Shown: in pieces, positions 1-8,323 of the stretch
Layout: every line of letters starts with the position of its first letter
Numbering within the stretch: the stretch's first letter is position 1
From: Pararhodobacter sp034676075
Lineage (GTDB): Bacteria; Pseudomonadota; Alphaproteobacteria; Rhodobacterales; Rhodobacteraceae
DNA length: 64,000 nucleotides
Direction: 5' to 3'
Assembly (NCBI RefSeq): GCF_034676075.1
Contig: NZ_JAUCCQ010000009.1
Span: forward strand, 1 to 64,000
Made by a program: the position numbers and the translations under genes
Notes under the pieces: model-generated
Told to the model about the DNA's origin: nothing
The model's database searches: none
Seen by the model: only the letters and a program-made list of their open reading frames with translations

Positions 1-311
1 GCCTGATCTGGGGCAAGCTCGACCAGGTCCGGACCAAGTATCCCGACATGGTCCTCCTGCACGGTGGCAGCCCGAAGGGCGCAGAGCTCATCGCCGCCAA
101 ATGGGCCGAGGCCCGGGGCGTGACGCAGGTCGCCTTCAAGCCTGACTGGACCAAGCACGCCAAGGCCGCCCCCTTCAAGCGCAACGACGCGATGCTCGAC
201 GTGCTCCCGGTGGGCGTCCTCGTCTTCCCGGGCAATGGCATTCAGGAGAACCTTGCCGACAAGGCCAAGAAGCTGGGCATCCCGGTCATGAAGTTCGAAA
301 AGGGGGCGTAA
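1..311 (+). CDS. DUF2493 / SLOG-family protein, 5' truncated
   Basis: The frame is open from the first complete codon at base 3 to a stop at 311, so the start lies outside the window. The 103 visible residues read as the C-terminal part of a DUF2493 (YspA/CpYpsA-like SLOG, Rossmann-type) protein: a GGSPKGAE nucleotide-binding-type loop, then KPDWTKHAKAAPFKRND and VFPGNGIQENLADKAK, the usual order in this family. Such proteins are common on alphaproteobacterial plasmids and integrative elements, often near DNA-processing genes. They are thought to bind a nucleotide-derived ligand, but the substrate is not established. The family call is firm; the function is not. Confidence 0.8.
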   Translation, partial: LIWGKLDQVRTKYPDMVLLHGGSPKGAELIAAKWAEARGVTQVAFKPDWTKHAKAAPFKRNDAMLDVLPVGVLVFPGNGIQENLADKAKKLGIPVMKFEKGA

Positions 312-396
312 GCCCCCTGTTTCCCTCGCAGCGAAATCGAGGTGGAAGCATAGGCTTCCACCTGATATTGTGTAAGAAACCTCACTCGATCACTAC

Positions 397-672
397 ATGT
401 ACCATAGTCCGATCCAGCTTGATGTCTTCCCGACCGACGTGCAGATGCGCCGGATCGATCCGGCGCGGAACATGCGTCGCTACTATCGGCTGAGCGTGCA
501 GCGCGATCTCTTCGGTCGTGCCAGCCTTGTGCGCGAGTGGGGCCGGATCGGTTTCCGGGGGCAGATGATGGTCGAGACGCACCCTGATGAGGGCAAAGCC
601 ATCACGGCTTTGATGAAGCTGGCAGCGGTGAAGAAGCGGCGGGGTTATGAGGCCCTACATTCAGGCGATTAG
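397..672 (+). CDS. WGR domain-containing protein
   Basis: A 91-residue protein made almost entirely of one WGR domain: YYRLSVQRDLFGRASLVREWGRIG, followed by the helix HPDEGKAITALMKLAAVKKRRGY. WGR domains occur in eukaryotic PARPs and in small bacterial proteins, where they are proposed to bind nucleic acid. The length matches the stand-alone bacterial form. It lies between the DUF2493 fragment and the toxin-antitoxin operon and is a typical accessory-region gene on alphaproteobacterial plasmids. The cellular role is unknown. Confidence 0.8.
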   Translation: MYHSPIQLDVFPTDVQMRRIDPARNMRRYYRLSVQRDLFGRASLVREWGRIGFRGQMMVETHPDEGKAITALMKLAAVKKRRGYEALHSGD

Positions 673-720
673 TCTTGATCGCATTGATTGCGACGATTAC
701 ACTCCTCTCAGGAGGATATC

Positions 721-969
721 ATGGCAAGCATTACCATCCGGAACCTTGACGATGACGTGAAGCGCCGCCTTCGCATCCGCGCAGCCGAGCATGGCCGCTC
801 GATGGAAGAGGAGGCGCGCGAGATCTTGCGCCATGTCGTCGGCGAAGCGAAGCCATCCCACGATCTTGCCGCGGCGATCCGGGCACGGGTCGCGCCGCTG
901 GGTGGCGTTGATCTCGACCTTCCGCAGCGTGAAGCCATGCGTGAACCGCCCGCGTTCGACCAGGCCTGA
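721..969 (+). CDS. FitA-like ribbon-helix-helix antitoxin
   Basis: An 82-residue protein starting MASITIRNLDDDVKRRLRIR, the FitA/StbC-type ribbon-helix-helix fold that binds the operon's own promoter; the second half (about residues 45-82) would thread into the toxin. An AGGAGG ribosome-binding site lies 5 bases before this ATG, which decides the start over an upstream in-frame ATG at 688. The stop is 3 bases from the next start, the standard arrangement of a fitAB/vapBC pair. It is also the first gene of a closely packed eight-gene operon running to 9217, so its autorepression could control the whole set. Confidence 0.9.
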   Translation: MASITIRNLDDDVKRRLRIRAAEHGRSMEEEAREILRHVVGEAKPSHDLAAAIRARVAPLGGVDLDLPQREAMREPPAFDQA

Positions 970-972
970 CGC

Positions 973-1395
973 ATGATCATCCTCGATACGAATGTCGTCT
1001 CGGAGCTGTTGCGCCCGGCCCCTGAGCCCAAGGTCGAACACTGGCTGTCCGCTCAGGACGGACACAACGTCTACCTCACCTCGATATCGGAGGCAGAGTT
1101 GCGCTACGGCCTCGCGATCATGGGGAACGGCAAACGCCGCGCCGCGCTGGTTGACGCCGTGGACCGTATCCTGCGCGAGGACCTGGCCGGGCGCATCCTG
1201 CCCTTCGACAGCGACGCCGCGCAGTCCTATGCCACAATCGCCGCCGCACGTCGCGCCGCCGGGCGACCGATCGCCCAAGCCGATTGCCAGATCGCATCCA
1301 TTGCCCACGCCTGCGGCGCCACCGTCGCCACACGCAATACGCCTGACTTCGAGGGCTGCGAGATCGACCTGATCAACCCTTGGACCGCCGCATGA
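973..1395 (+). CDS. FitB/VapC-type PIN-domain toxin
   Basis: A 140-residue PIN-domain RNase. The acidic metal-binding residues expected of the family are visible: the opening MIILDTNVVSELLRP (first Asp), SISEAELRYG (Glu), and ADCQIASIAHACGATVATRNTPDFEGC carrying the C-terminal Asp residues. PIN toxins cleave RNA, often tRNA or mRNA, and FitA neutralises them. Length and gene order fit FitB. Its stop overlaps the start of the methyltransferase gene (ATGA at 1392-1395), so toxin and methyltransferase translation are probably coupled, which is unusual. Confidence 0.9.
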   Translation: MIILDTNVVSELLRPAPEPKVEHWLSAQDGHNVYLTSISEAELRYGLAIMGNGKRRAALVDAVDRILREDLAGRILPFDSDAAQSYATIAAARRAAGRPIAQADCQIASIAHACGATVATRNTPDFEGCEIDLINPWTAA

Positions 1396-4139
1396 ACGCC
1401 GTTGAGATTGAACAAGCCGTTTCCGAACTCGCTGAGCAGCCTTTTGATGCGGCCGAGTTTCCCTATGCCTTCCTCATGGCCTTCGGAAACAAGGACACGA
1501 CGATCAAGCGCCTGCGCACCGGCGCGTCGAACAAGTCCGACATTGGCGGCGTCCTGCAGACCAACAACATCCACCTTGCGACTTGCGCGCCGGGCGACAT
1601 CGCGGCAACCCTCACTGCGCTGCGCGACAGCCCTGCCACCACCCGCGCCAAGGCGAAATTCATCCTCGCCACCGATGGCATCGACCTCGAGGCCGAGGAC
1701 ATCACCACTGGCGAAACCATCGCCTGCCGCTACGCCGATTTCCCCGACCATTTCGGCTTCTTCCTGCCGCTCGCCGGTATCTCCACCGTCAAGCAGATCC
1801 GCGAAAGCGCCTTCGACATCCGCGCGACCAGCCGCCTCAACCGGCTCTATGTCGAGCTGATCAAGGACAACCCCGACTGGGGCAGCGCCGACAAACGCCA
1901 CGACATGAACCACTTCATGGCGCGGCTGATCTTCTGCTTCTTCGCTGAAGACACAGACATCTTCGTCAGCGACAACCTGTTCACCGCCACCATCGACCAG
2001 ATGGCCAACCGCGACGGGTCGAACACGCACGAAGTCATCGGCGAGATCTTCCGCGCGATAAACACCGCCATCCCCAAACGCGCCGAGGCCAGGCTGCCCC
2101 GTTGGGCCGACACCTTTCCCTATGTGAACGGTGGCCTCTTCTCCGGCAGCACCGATGTGCCGCGCTTTTCCAAGATCGCGCAACGTTACCTGTCCCATAT
2201 CGGCAGCCTCGACTGGACGCAGATCAACCCCGACATCTTCGGGTCCATGATCCAGGCCGTCGCGGATGAGGAGGAACGCTCGGTCCTCGGGATGCACTAT
2301 ACCTCTGTGCCGAACATTCTGAAGGTGCTGAACCCGCTCTTCCTCGATGACCTGCGGGCAGAGCTAGAGGCGGCGGGCGACAACGCGCGCAAGCTGGCCA
2401 ATCTGCGCGCGCGCATGGCCAAGATCCGCGTCTTCGATCCCGCCTGCGGGTCGGGCAACTTCCTTGTCATCGCCTACAAGGAAATGCGCGCCATCGAGTA
2501 TGAGATCAACAAGCGCCGGGGCGAGCCGCAGCGCCGCACCGACATTCCCCTGACCAACTATCGCGGGATCGAGCTGCGGGATTTCTCGGCCGAGATCGCG
2601 CGGCTGGCGCTGATCATCGCCGAATACCAATGCGACGTAACCTATCGCGGCCAGAAAGAAGCCCTCGCAGAATTCCTGCCGCTGGACGCGCGGAACTGGA
2701 TCACCTGCGGCAACGCCCTGCGGCTGGACTGGCTGTCGGTCTGCCCGCCCACGGGGACGGGGGTGAAGTTTCAGGCCGATGACCTGTTCATGTCGCCGCT
2801 GGATCAGGCGCAGATCGACTTCGCGAACGAAGGCGGCGAGACCTATATCTGCGGGAACCCGCCTTATCTAGGGTCAACGTGGCAAAGCACTGAGCAGAAA
2901 GAGGATTTGCAGCGCATTTTCGAGGGGCGCACGAAAAGCTGGAAGTCGCTCGACTATGTCGCGGGCTGGTTCATGAAGGCCGCCGATTACGGGCTGCACA
3001 CGCCCACCGTCTCGGCATTCGTGTCCACCAATTCGATCTGTCAGGGCCAGCAGGTGCCGATCCTCTGGCCGCTGATCTTCAAGATAGGGCATGAGATCGC
3101 CTTTGCCCATACCAGTTTCAAATGGGCGAACCTTGCCAGCCATAATGCGGGTGTGACCGTTGCGATTGTTGGAATTTCTAACGATGCAGGGCCTATCCGA
3201 AAGCTGTTCTCATTGGCTGATGATGGTGGGTCGGTCGTGAAAGAAGCGGACAACGTCAACGCCTATCTGGTGGCCGCGCCGAATGTGATCGTGGACAAAG
3301 CCAGTAGGCCGATGAATGGCACCGCCAACATGAGCTTTGGCAACAAGCCTGTTGACGGCGGACATTTGCTGCTGAACGCTGACGAAGTGCGCGCCCTCGG
3401 TCTGACCCCCGACCAACATGATAAATTCATTCGTCGCATTTATGGTTCAGCGGAATTTATTCGCGGCATCGAACGCTATTGCCTATGGATTGAGAACGAT
3501 CATCTGCATGAGGCGATGGCAATTGATGCAATTCGCCAACGTGTAGAAGGCGTGCGCACGATGCGCTTGAATAGCCGCGACAAGAGCGCCAACGAGATGG
3601 CAAGTCGCGCGCATCAAATGCGTGAAATGCGGATCGGCAAGAATTGGACGCTTACAGTTCCTCGGACTTCTTCAGAAAATCGCCCATACCTGCCGAATGG
3701 GATCATTGATGCGCGGTCAACAGTGACCAGTGAAACATTCGCCCTATACGATGCCCCTCTCTGGAACATGGCTCTGATCGCCTCGCGCCTGCATCTGGTT
3801 TGGATCGCCACGGTCTGCGGCAAAATGAAAACCGATTTCCGCTATTCCAATACTATGGGCTGGAACACTTTCCCCGTACCCAAACTGACCGAAAAGAACC
3901 GCGCCGACCTTACAGCGGCGGCCGAAGGCATCCTTCTGGCCCGCGAGGCGCATTTCCCCGCCACCATCGCCGACCTCTACGACCCCGACAAAATGCCCGA
4001 GGGCCTCCGCGCCGCGCATGACCACAACGACGAGGTTCTGGAACGCATCTACATCGGCCGCCGCTTCCGCAACGATACCGAACGACTGGAAAAGCTGTTC
4101 GAGATGTATACGCGGATGACGACGAAGGTGAGCGCATGA
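1392..4139 (+). CDS. MmeI-like (Type IIL) DNA adenine methyltransferase, probably nuclease-inactive
   Basis: A 915-residue class I SAM-dependent DNA methylase. Motif I is VFDPACGSGNF near residue 347 (SAM binding) and motif IV is NPPY near residue 489 (N6-adenine catalysis). Downstream landmarks FAHTSFKWANLASHNAGV, SFGNKPVDGGHLL, RYCLWIE and the C-terminal TSSENRPYLPNGIID match, from memory, the layout of MmeI, which has almost the same length. In MmeI the first ~150 residues hold a PD-(D/E)XK nuclease; here the equivalent segment (about residues 50-100, NIHLATCAPGD) lacks the D...ExK pattern. I infer a modification enzyme with target recognition in the last ~250 residues, and cutting or remodelling supplied by neighbouring genes. 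ATG 1392 is chosen because it overlaps the fitB stop. Confidence 0.85.
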   Translation: MNAVEIEQAVSELAEQPFDAAEFPYAFLMAFGNKDTTIKRLRTGASNKSDIGGVLQTNNIHLATCAPGDIAATLTALRDSPATTRAKAKFILATDGIDLEAEDITTGETIACRYADFPDHFGFFLPLAGISTVKQIRESAFDIRATSRLNRLYVELIKDNPDWGSADKRHDMNHFMARLIFCFFAEDTDIFVSDNLFTATIDQMANRDGSNTHEVIGEIFRAINTAIPKRAEARLPRWADTFPYVNGGLFSGSTDVPRFSKIAQRYLSHIGSLDWTQINPDIFGSMIQAVADEEERSVLGMHYTSVPNILKVLNPLFLDDLRAELEAAGDNARKLANLRARMAKIRVFDPACGSGNFLVIAYKEMRAIEYEINKRRGEPQRRTDIPLTNYRGIELRDFSAEIARLALIIAEYQCDVTYRGQKEALAEFLPLDARNWITCGNALRLDWLSVCPPTGTGVKFQADDLFMSPLDQAQIDFANEGGETYICGNPPYLGSTWQSTEQKEDLQRIFEGRTKSWKSLDYVAGWFMKAADYGLHTPTVSAFVSTNSICQGQQVPILWPLIFKIGHEIAFAHTSFKWANLASHNAGVTVAIVGISNDAGPIRKLFSLADDGGSVVKEADNVNAYLVAAPNVIVDKASRPMNGTANMSFGNKPVDGGHLLLNADEVRALGLTPDQHDKFIRRIYGSAEFIRGIERYCLWIENDHLHEAMAIDAIRQRVEGVRTMRLNSRDKSANEMASRAHQMREMRIGKNWTLTVPRTSSENRPYLPNGIIDARSTVTSETFALYDAPLWNMALIASRLHLVWIATVCGKMKTDFRYSNTMGWNTFPVPKLTEKNRADLTAAAEGILLAREAHFPATIADLYDPDKMPEGLRAAHDHNDEVLERIYIGRRFRNDTERLEKLFEMYTRMTTKVSA

Positions 4140-4149
4140 GGGATCTGTC

Positions 4150-4584
4150 ATGGCTCTAGAATACTACCGCGATCTTTTCCACATGGCTGTTTGTGACATA
4201 GCCAAGTCATCCGACAAGTTCAGCGAAAGACTTCGCATTGCTTGGGTTAATTATCTCTACAAAATACATTGGTCAGAGCTTGAGGCGATGCTGATGGAAG
4301 AAGACCTTCCCCTCTTCAAGAAGTTGAAGAAACGACTGCGGGATGATCTGAAAAAAGATGTGGAGCGGAAAAAGAAGCTGTTGCTCGAACAGACGGCAAA
4401 TGCGCCTAGGCCGCTGTCGGAGGAACAGGCTTCAAACTATGCAAATGCTGAAACCGTCATCAGGGCAATGAACGGGAAACGGGCGTCACATACAGTCAGC
4501 GTGATAGTCGATTTCTACTCTGCAATTTGTCAAACAGTGGATTTTCAGCGCGAATTCTCAAAGGGGAGGCAAAGCCAGTCATGA
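4150..4584 (+). CDS. hypothetical protein in methyltransferase-helicase operon
   Basis: A 144-residue protein I do not recognise. It is mostly charged helix: an N-terminal segment with several aromatic residues (MALEYYRDLFHMAVCDIAK), then a lysine-rich central stretch (FKKLKKRLRDDLKKDVERKKK, about residues 57-77) that could be a coiled coil, and a short C-terminal domain. There are no obvious catalytic motifs or membrane segments. Codon use is visibly less GC-biased than in the flanking genes, hinting at a separate origin. It starts 10 bases after the methyltransferase stop and its own stop overlaps the helicase start (ATGA), so it is translated with them and may be an adaptor. Confidence 0.7.
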   Translation: MALEYYRDLFHMAVCDIAKSSDKFSERLRIAWVNYLYKIHWSELEAMLMEEDLPLFKKLKKRLRDDLKKDVERKKKLLLEQTANAPRPLSEEQASNYANAETVIRAMNGKRASHTVSVIVDFYSAICQTVDFQREFSKGRQSQS

Positions 4585-6629
4585 CCAAAGGTGTTCCCTC
4601 CGTCTCTGTCAAATACGCCGCCAATGGCAGCTCGACCAAGTCGAACGAGTTGGGCATGCGCGCGATGCAGGAACGCGCTTATGAGAAGCGGGGCGAGCAA
4701 TACCTGCTGATCAAGTCGCCCCCCGCCTCGGGTAAATCCCGCGCGCTGATGTTCATCGCGCTCGACAAGCTGCACAATCAGGGCCTGCATCAGGCCATCG
4801 TGGTGGTGCCGGAAAAGTCCATCGGGTCCAGCTTCAACGACGAGCCTCTCAGCAAGTACGGCTTCTGGGCTGACTGGACCGTCCAGCCGCAATGGAACCT
4901 GTGCAATGCCCCCGGCGGTGATGACGGCAAGGTCGGGGCTGTCGGCAAGTTCCTAGCGAGCGGCGACAAGGTGCTGGTCTGCACGCATGCCACTTTCCGC
5001 TTCGCCGTCGACAAGTTCGGGATCGAGGCCTTCGACAATCGCCTGATCGCGGTGGACGAATTCCACCACGTCTCGGCCAACCCCGACAACAAGTTGGGAA
5101 CGCATCTGGGCGCGCTGGTTGCCCGCGACAAGGTGCATCTGGTCGCCATGACCGGATCATACTTCCGCGGCGATGCCGAGGCCGTTCTGTCGCCCGAAGA
5201 CGAGGCGCGGTTCGACACGGTCACCTACACCTATTACGAGCAGCTGAACGGCTATAAACACCTCAAGTCGCTCGACATCGGGTATTTCTTCTACTCCGGG
5301 TCCTACGCCGACGACATCCTCAAGGTGCTGGACCCGACCGAGAAGACGATCCTGCACATCCCGAACGTGAACTCGCGCGAGAGCACCAAGGACAAGCATC
5401 GCGAGGTCGAGCACATCATCGACGCTTTGGGCGACTGGCAGGGCACCGACCCTGCCACCGGGTTTCAACTGGTCAAGACGCCCGAGGGGCGGGTGCTGCG
5501 CATCGCCGATCTGGTGGATGATGAGCCCGCCAAGCGCGACAAGGTTTCAGCCGCTCTGAAGGACCCGGCGCAGAAGAACAACCGAGACCATGTCGACATC
5601 ATCATCGCCCTGGGGATGGCGAAGGAAGGGTTCGACTGGATTTGGTGCGAACACGCCCTGACGGTCGGCTACCGCGCCAGCCTGACCGAGATCGTCCAGA
5701 TCATCGGCCGCGCCACCCGCGACGCCGAGGGCAAGACGCGCGCGCGTTTCACAAACCTGATCGCCGAGCCTGACGCCGCGGCCGAGGCCGTGACCGAGGC
5801 GGTCAACGACACGCTGAAAGCGATCGCTGCGAGCCTGCTCATGGAGCAGGTGCTGGCCCCGCGTTTTAACTTCACGCCGAAAACCGCGAAAAGTGGCCCT
5901 GTCGAAGGGTTCGATTACGGGGACGGCGGCTATGATCCCAACAAGGAAAATGTCGGCTTCAACGAGGCCAGCGGGCAGTTCCAGATCGAGATCAAGGGCC
6001 TGGTCGAACCCAAGAGCAAGGAAGCCAAGCGCATCTGCCAGGAAGACCTCAACGAGGTGATCACAGCTTTCGTTCAAGACAAGACCACGATCGAACGCGG
6101 GCTCTTCGATGAGGAGCTGGTGCCCGAGGAATTGACGCAGGTTCGAATGGGAAAGATCGTCGGAGCAAAGTTCCCGGAGCTCAACGCCGAGGATCAGGAA
6201 GCCGTGCGCCAGCATGCGGTGGCCGCGCTGAACCTGACCCAGAAGGCAAAGGAGATCGCTCTTTCGAGCGGCGATGACACGCAGACTACGGGAAACACCG
6301 CGCTGATCGACGGGGTGCGCAAATTCGCCATGGATGTGCGTGAGCTCGACATCGACTTGATCGACCGGATCAACCCCTTCGGCGAAGCCTATTCGATATT
6401 GGCAAAGACGATGAGCGAGGAAAGCCTTCGGCAGGTTCAGGCCGTGATCTCGGCAAAGAAGGTGCAACTGTCACCGGACGAGGCCCGCGATCTGGCGAAG
6501 CGCGCCGTCAAATTCAAGCAGGAGCGGGGCCGTCTGCCTTCCATCACATCGCCTGATCCGTGGGAGAAGAAAATGGCCGAAGGCGTAGCATATCTCGCGC
6601 GCATGAAGCAGGAGGCTGCCAATGGCTAA
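4581..6629 (+). CDS. superfamily 2 DEAD/DEAH-type helicase
   Basis: A 682-residue SF2 helicase. Walker A is SPPASGKS (residues 46-53), motif II DEFH (about residue 159), motif III-like MTGSY, and motif VI QIIGRATR (about residue 374). The two RecA domains occupy roughly residues 30-420; the remaining ~260 residues have no motif I recognise. This is the architecture of restriction-type translocases (COG1061-like). The ATG at 4581 overlaps the previous stop and follows a GGGGAGG motif; its end overlaps the GIY-YIG gene by 8 bases. I infer ATP-driven translocation or unwinding on DNA, paired with the methyltransferase and the nuclease downstream. Confidence 0.85.
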   Translation: MTKGVPSVSVKYAANGSSTKSNELGMRAMQERAYEKRGEQYLLIKSPPASGKSRALMFIALDKLHNQGLHQAIVVVPEKSIGSSFNDEPLSKYGFWADWTVQPQWNLCNAPGGDDGKVGAVGKFLASGDKVLVCTHATFRFAVDKFGIEAFDNRLIAVDEFHHVSANPDNKLGTHLGALVARDKVHLVAMTGSYFRGDAEAVLSPEDEARFDTVTYTYYEQLNGYKHLKSLDIGYFFYSGSYADDILKVLDPTEKTILHIPNVNSRESTKDKHREVEHIIDALGDWQGTDPATGFQLVKTPEGRVLRIADLVDDEPAKRDKVSAALKDPAQKNNRDHVDIIIALGMAKEGFDWIWCEHALTVGYRASLTEIVQIIGRATRDAEGKTRARFTNLIAEPDAAAEAVTEAVNDTLKAIAASLLMEQVLAPRFNFTPKTAKSGPVEGFDYGDGGYDPNKENVGFNEASGQFQIEIKGLVEPKSKEAKRICQEDLNEVITAFVQDKTTIERGLFDEELVPEELTQVRMGKIVGAKFPELNAEDQEAVRQHAVAALNLTQKAKEIALSSGDDTQTTGNTALIDGVRKFAMDVRELDIDLIDRINPFGEAYSILAKTMSEESLRQVQAVISAKKVQLSPDEARDLAKRAVKFKQERGRLPSITSPDPWEKKMAEGVAYLARMKQEAANG

Positions 6630-7815
6630 GGGTTTCACCGACGAAGATGATGCCCTTCTTGCTGAGCTTGGCGTCGAGGTCGAGGTCAAGAAGCGGCTCA
6701 GCCGCACACCACGCGAAGAACGCATCATCGCAGGCTTTGAAGAGATCCTTCGGTTCGCCGATGAATTCGGTCGCCCGCCACAGCACGGTGAAGACCGCGA
6801 TATCTTCGAACGTCTCTATGCAGTGCGCCTCGATCGGATCCGCGACTTACAGGAATGCCGCGATCTCGTCGCGCCCTTTGACAAACACGAACTTCTGTCA
6901 GAGGGCCCGATGCTCGTAGCGACGGACACGGATGAGCTCGATGATGACGCGCTTCTGGCGGAACTGGGTGTGGCGGTTGATGCATCCCCACTTACCGAAT
7001 TGAAGCATGTCCGCTCTACCGCTGAGAAAAAGGCCGCCGACGAGGTCGCCAACCGTGAAAAATGCGAAGATTTCTCAAAGTTCAAGCCATTGTTCGAGAT
7101 GGTCCAAAAGGAACTGGGCACCGGTTTGCGCGAAACGCGCCCTTTCGAGATGAAAGCGGAGATCGAGAAGGGCCGCTTTTTCATCGTCGGCGGTCAGAAA
7201 GCCTATGTTGCTGAAAAGGGTGAGACCATCACGAACGAGCAAGGTCGTACGGATGCTCGCCTTCGGGTCATTTTTGACAACGGCACCGAGAGCAACATGC
7301 TGATGCGCTCGCTCCAGCGCGCGTTGAACAAGGACGACGCCGGACGCCGGATCACTGACCCATCGGCAGGCCCACTTTTTTCGGACCAGACAATCGATGG
7401 CGATGAGGCGAGCGGGATCATCTATGTGCTTCGTAGCAAGTCAGATCATCCGCTCGTCACAGAAAACCGGGAACTGGTACACAAGATCGGCGTCACCAAT
7501 ATGAGCGTCGAAAAGCGGATCGCCGGCGCGCATTTGCAGCCGACGTTTCTGATGGCGAATGTCGAGGTGGTTGCGACATATGAACTCTACAACATCAACC
7601 GGTCCAAGCTGGAAAACCTGATCCACCGCATTTTCGAACCCGCACGGCTCGAAATCGAGATCATGGATCGCTTTGGAAGGCCTGTGGTCCCGCGAGAGTG
7701 GTTCCTCGTGCCCATATTCGCGATCAACGACGCGGTCGACAAGATCAGGGACGGCACAATAACCAGCTATCGCTATGATCCCCACGCTGCCGAACTCAAA
7801 CGGATTTTGGGGTAG
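6622..7815 (+). CDS. GIY-YIG nuclease-domain protein (T5orf172/MUG113 type)
   Basis: A 397-residue protein with a C-terminal GIY-YIG nuclease domain from about residue 264: GIIYVL (GIY), HKIGVT (YIG), VEKRIAGA (catalytic Arg) and KLENLIHRIF (metal-binding Glu). This spacing and the following ARLEIEIMDRFGRPVVPREWF suit the T5orf172-like branch. The N-terminal ~110 residues contain two copies of a short motif, DEDDALLAELGVEVEV and ELDDDALLAELGVAVDA, perhaps docking helices for a partner. It overlaps the helicase gene by 8 bases and is the most likely DNA-cutting subunit of the operon. The domain assignment is firm; substrate and partners are inferred. Confidence 0.85.
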   Translation: MAKGFTDEDDALLAELGVEVEVKKRLSRTPREERIIAGFEEILRFADEFGRPPQHGEDRDIFERLYAVRLDRIRDLQECRDLVAPFDKHELLSEGPMLVATDTDELDDDALLAELGVAVDASPLTELKHVRSTAEKKAADEVANREKCEDFSKFKPLFEMVQKELGTGLRETRPFEMKAEIEKGRFFIVGGQKAYVAEKGETITNEQGRTDARLRVIFDNGTESNMLMRSLQRALNKDDAGRRITDPSAGPLFSDQTIDGDEASGIIYVLRSKSDHPLVTENRELVHKIGVTNMSVEKRIAGAHLQPTFLMANVEVVATYELYNINRSKLENLIHRIFEPARLEIEIMDRFGRPVVPREWFLVPIFAINDAVDKIRDGTITSYRYDPHAAELKRILG

Positions 7816-7823
7816 GATAGGCG

Positions 7824-8321
7824 ATGGATCGGGACCGTCATACGCGTCGAGGGAAATGGTCAGAGGCAGGCGTCCCGAAAAAAGGCTGGACCTGTGTAGC
7901 GGTCGAAGACTTGGAAGAGCCCAGCCAACTCTGCGAGATGTGTGAGAGCGCCGAAATCCGGTATGCCCATATCATGGAGCATCCGGACTATCCCGGTTCG
8001 CTTCAGGTCGGCTGCGTTTGTGCTGAGCACATGGAAGAGGACTACAAGCGGCCCCGGGAGCGGGAGACGCGTCTCAGAAATTCCGCACGCCGCCGCGCCG
8101 CCTGGCCTTCTCGAAAGTGGCGCATATCCCGACAAGGCAACCCTTATATCAACACGGACGGGTTCAATCTGACAGTCTATCGGGAAGGAGCCGGATGGTC
8201 AGTGCGTGTCCTGAGAAGGGCATCGGGAGCTGTTCAGGTTGGTAGGAAGGCCTATTCAACCGAAAACGATGCAAAGCTTGCTGCATTCAATGCACTTCTC
8301 TGGGCGAAGGATCACTTGTAG
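7824..8321 (+). CDS. hypothetical Cys/His-rich protein
   Basis: A 165-residue protein of unknown family. Residues ~38-75 hold a probable zinc site: CEMCESAEIRYAHIMEH, then GCVCAEHME. The middle is Arg-rich (RERETRLRNSARRRAAW), suggesting nucleic-acid contact, and the C-terminal half looks like a small beta-rich domain (KWRISRQGNPYINTDGFNLTVY...GWSVRVLRR). It starts 8 bases after the GIY-YIG gene and ends 2 bases before the Abi_C gene, so it belongs to the same transcript. It could be a specificity or sensor component, but nothing in the sequence proves that. Confidence 0.7.
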   Translation: MDRDRHTRRGKWSEAGVPKKGWTCVAVEDLEEPSQLCEMCESAEIRYAHIMEHPDYPGSLQVGCVCAEHMEEDYKRPRERETRLRNSARRRAAWPSRKWRISRQGNPYINTDGFNLTVYREGAGWSVRVLRRASGAVQVGRKAYSTENDAKLAAFNALLWAKDHL

Positions 8322-8323
8322 CC

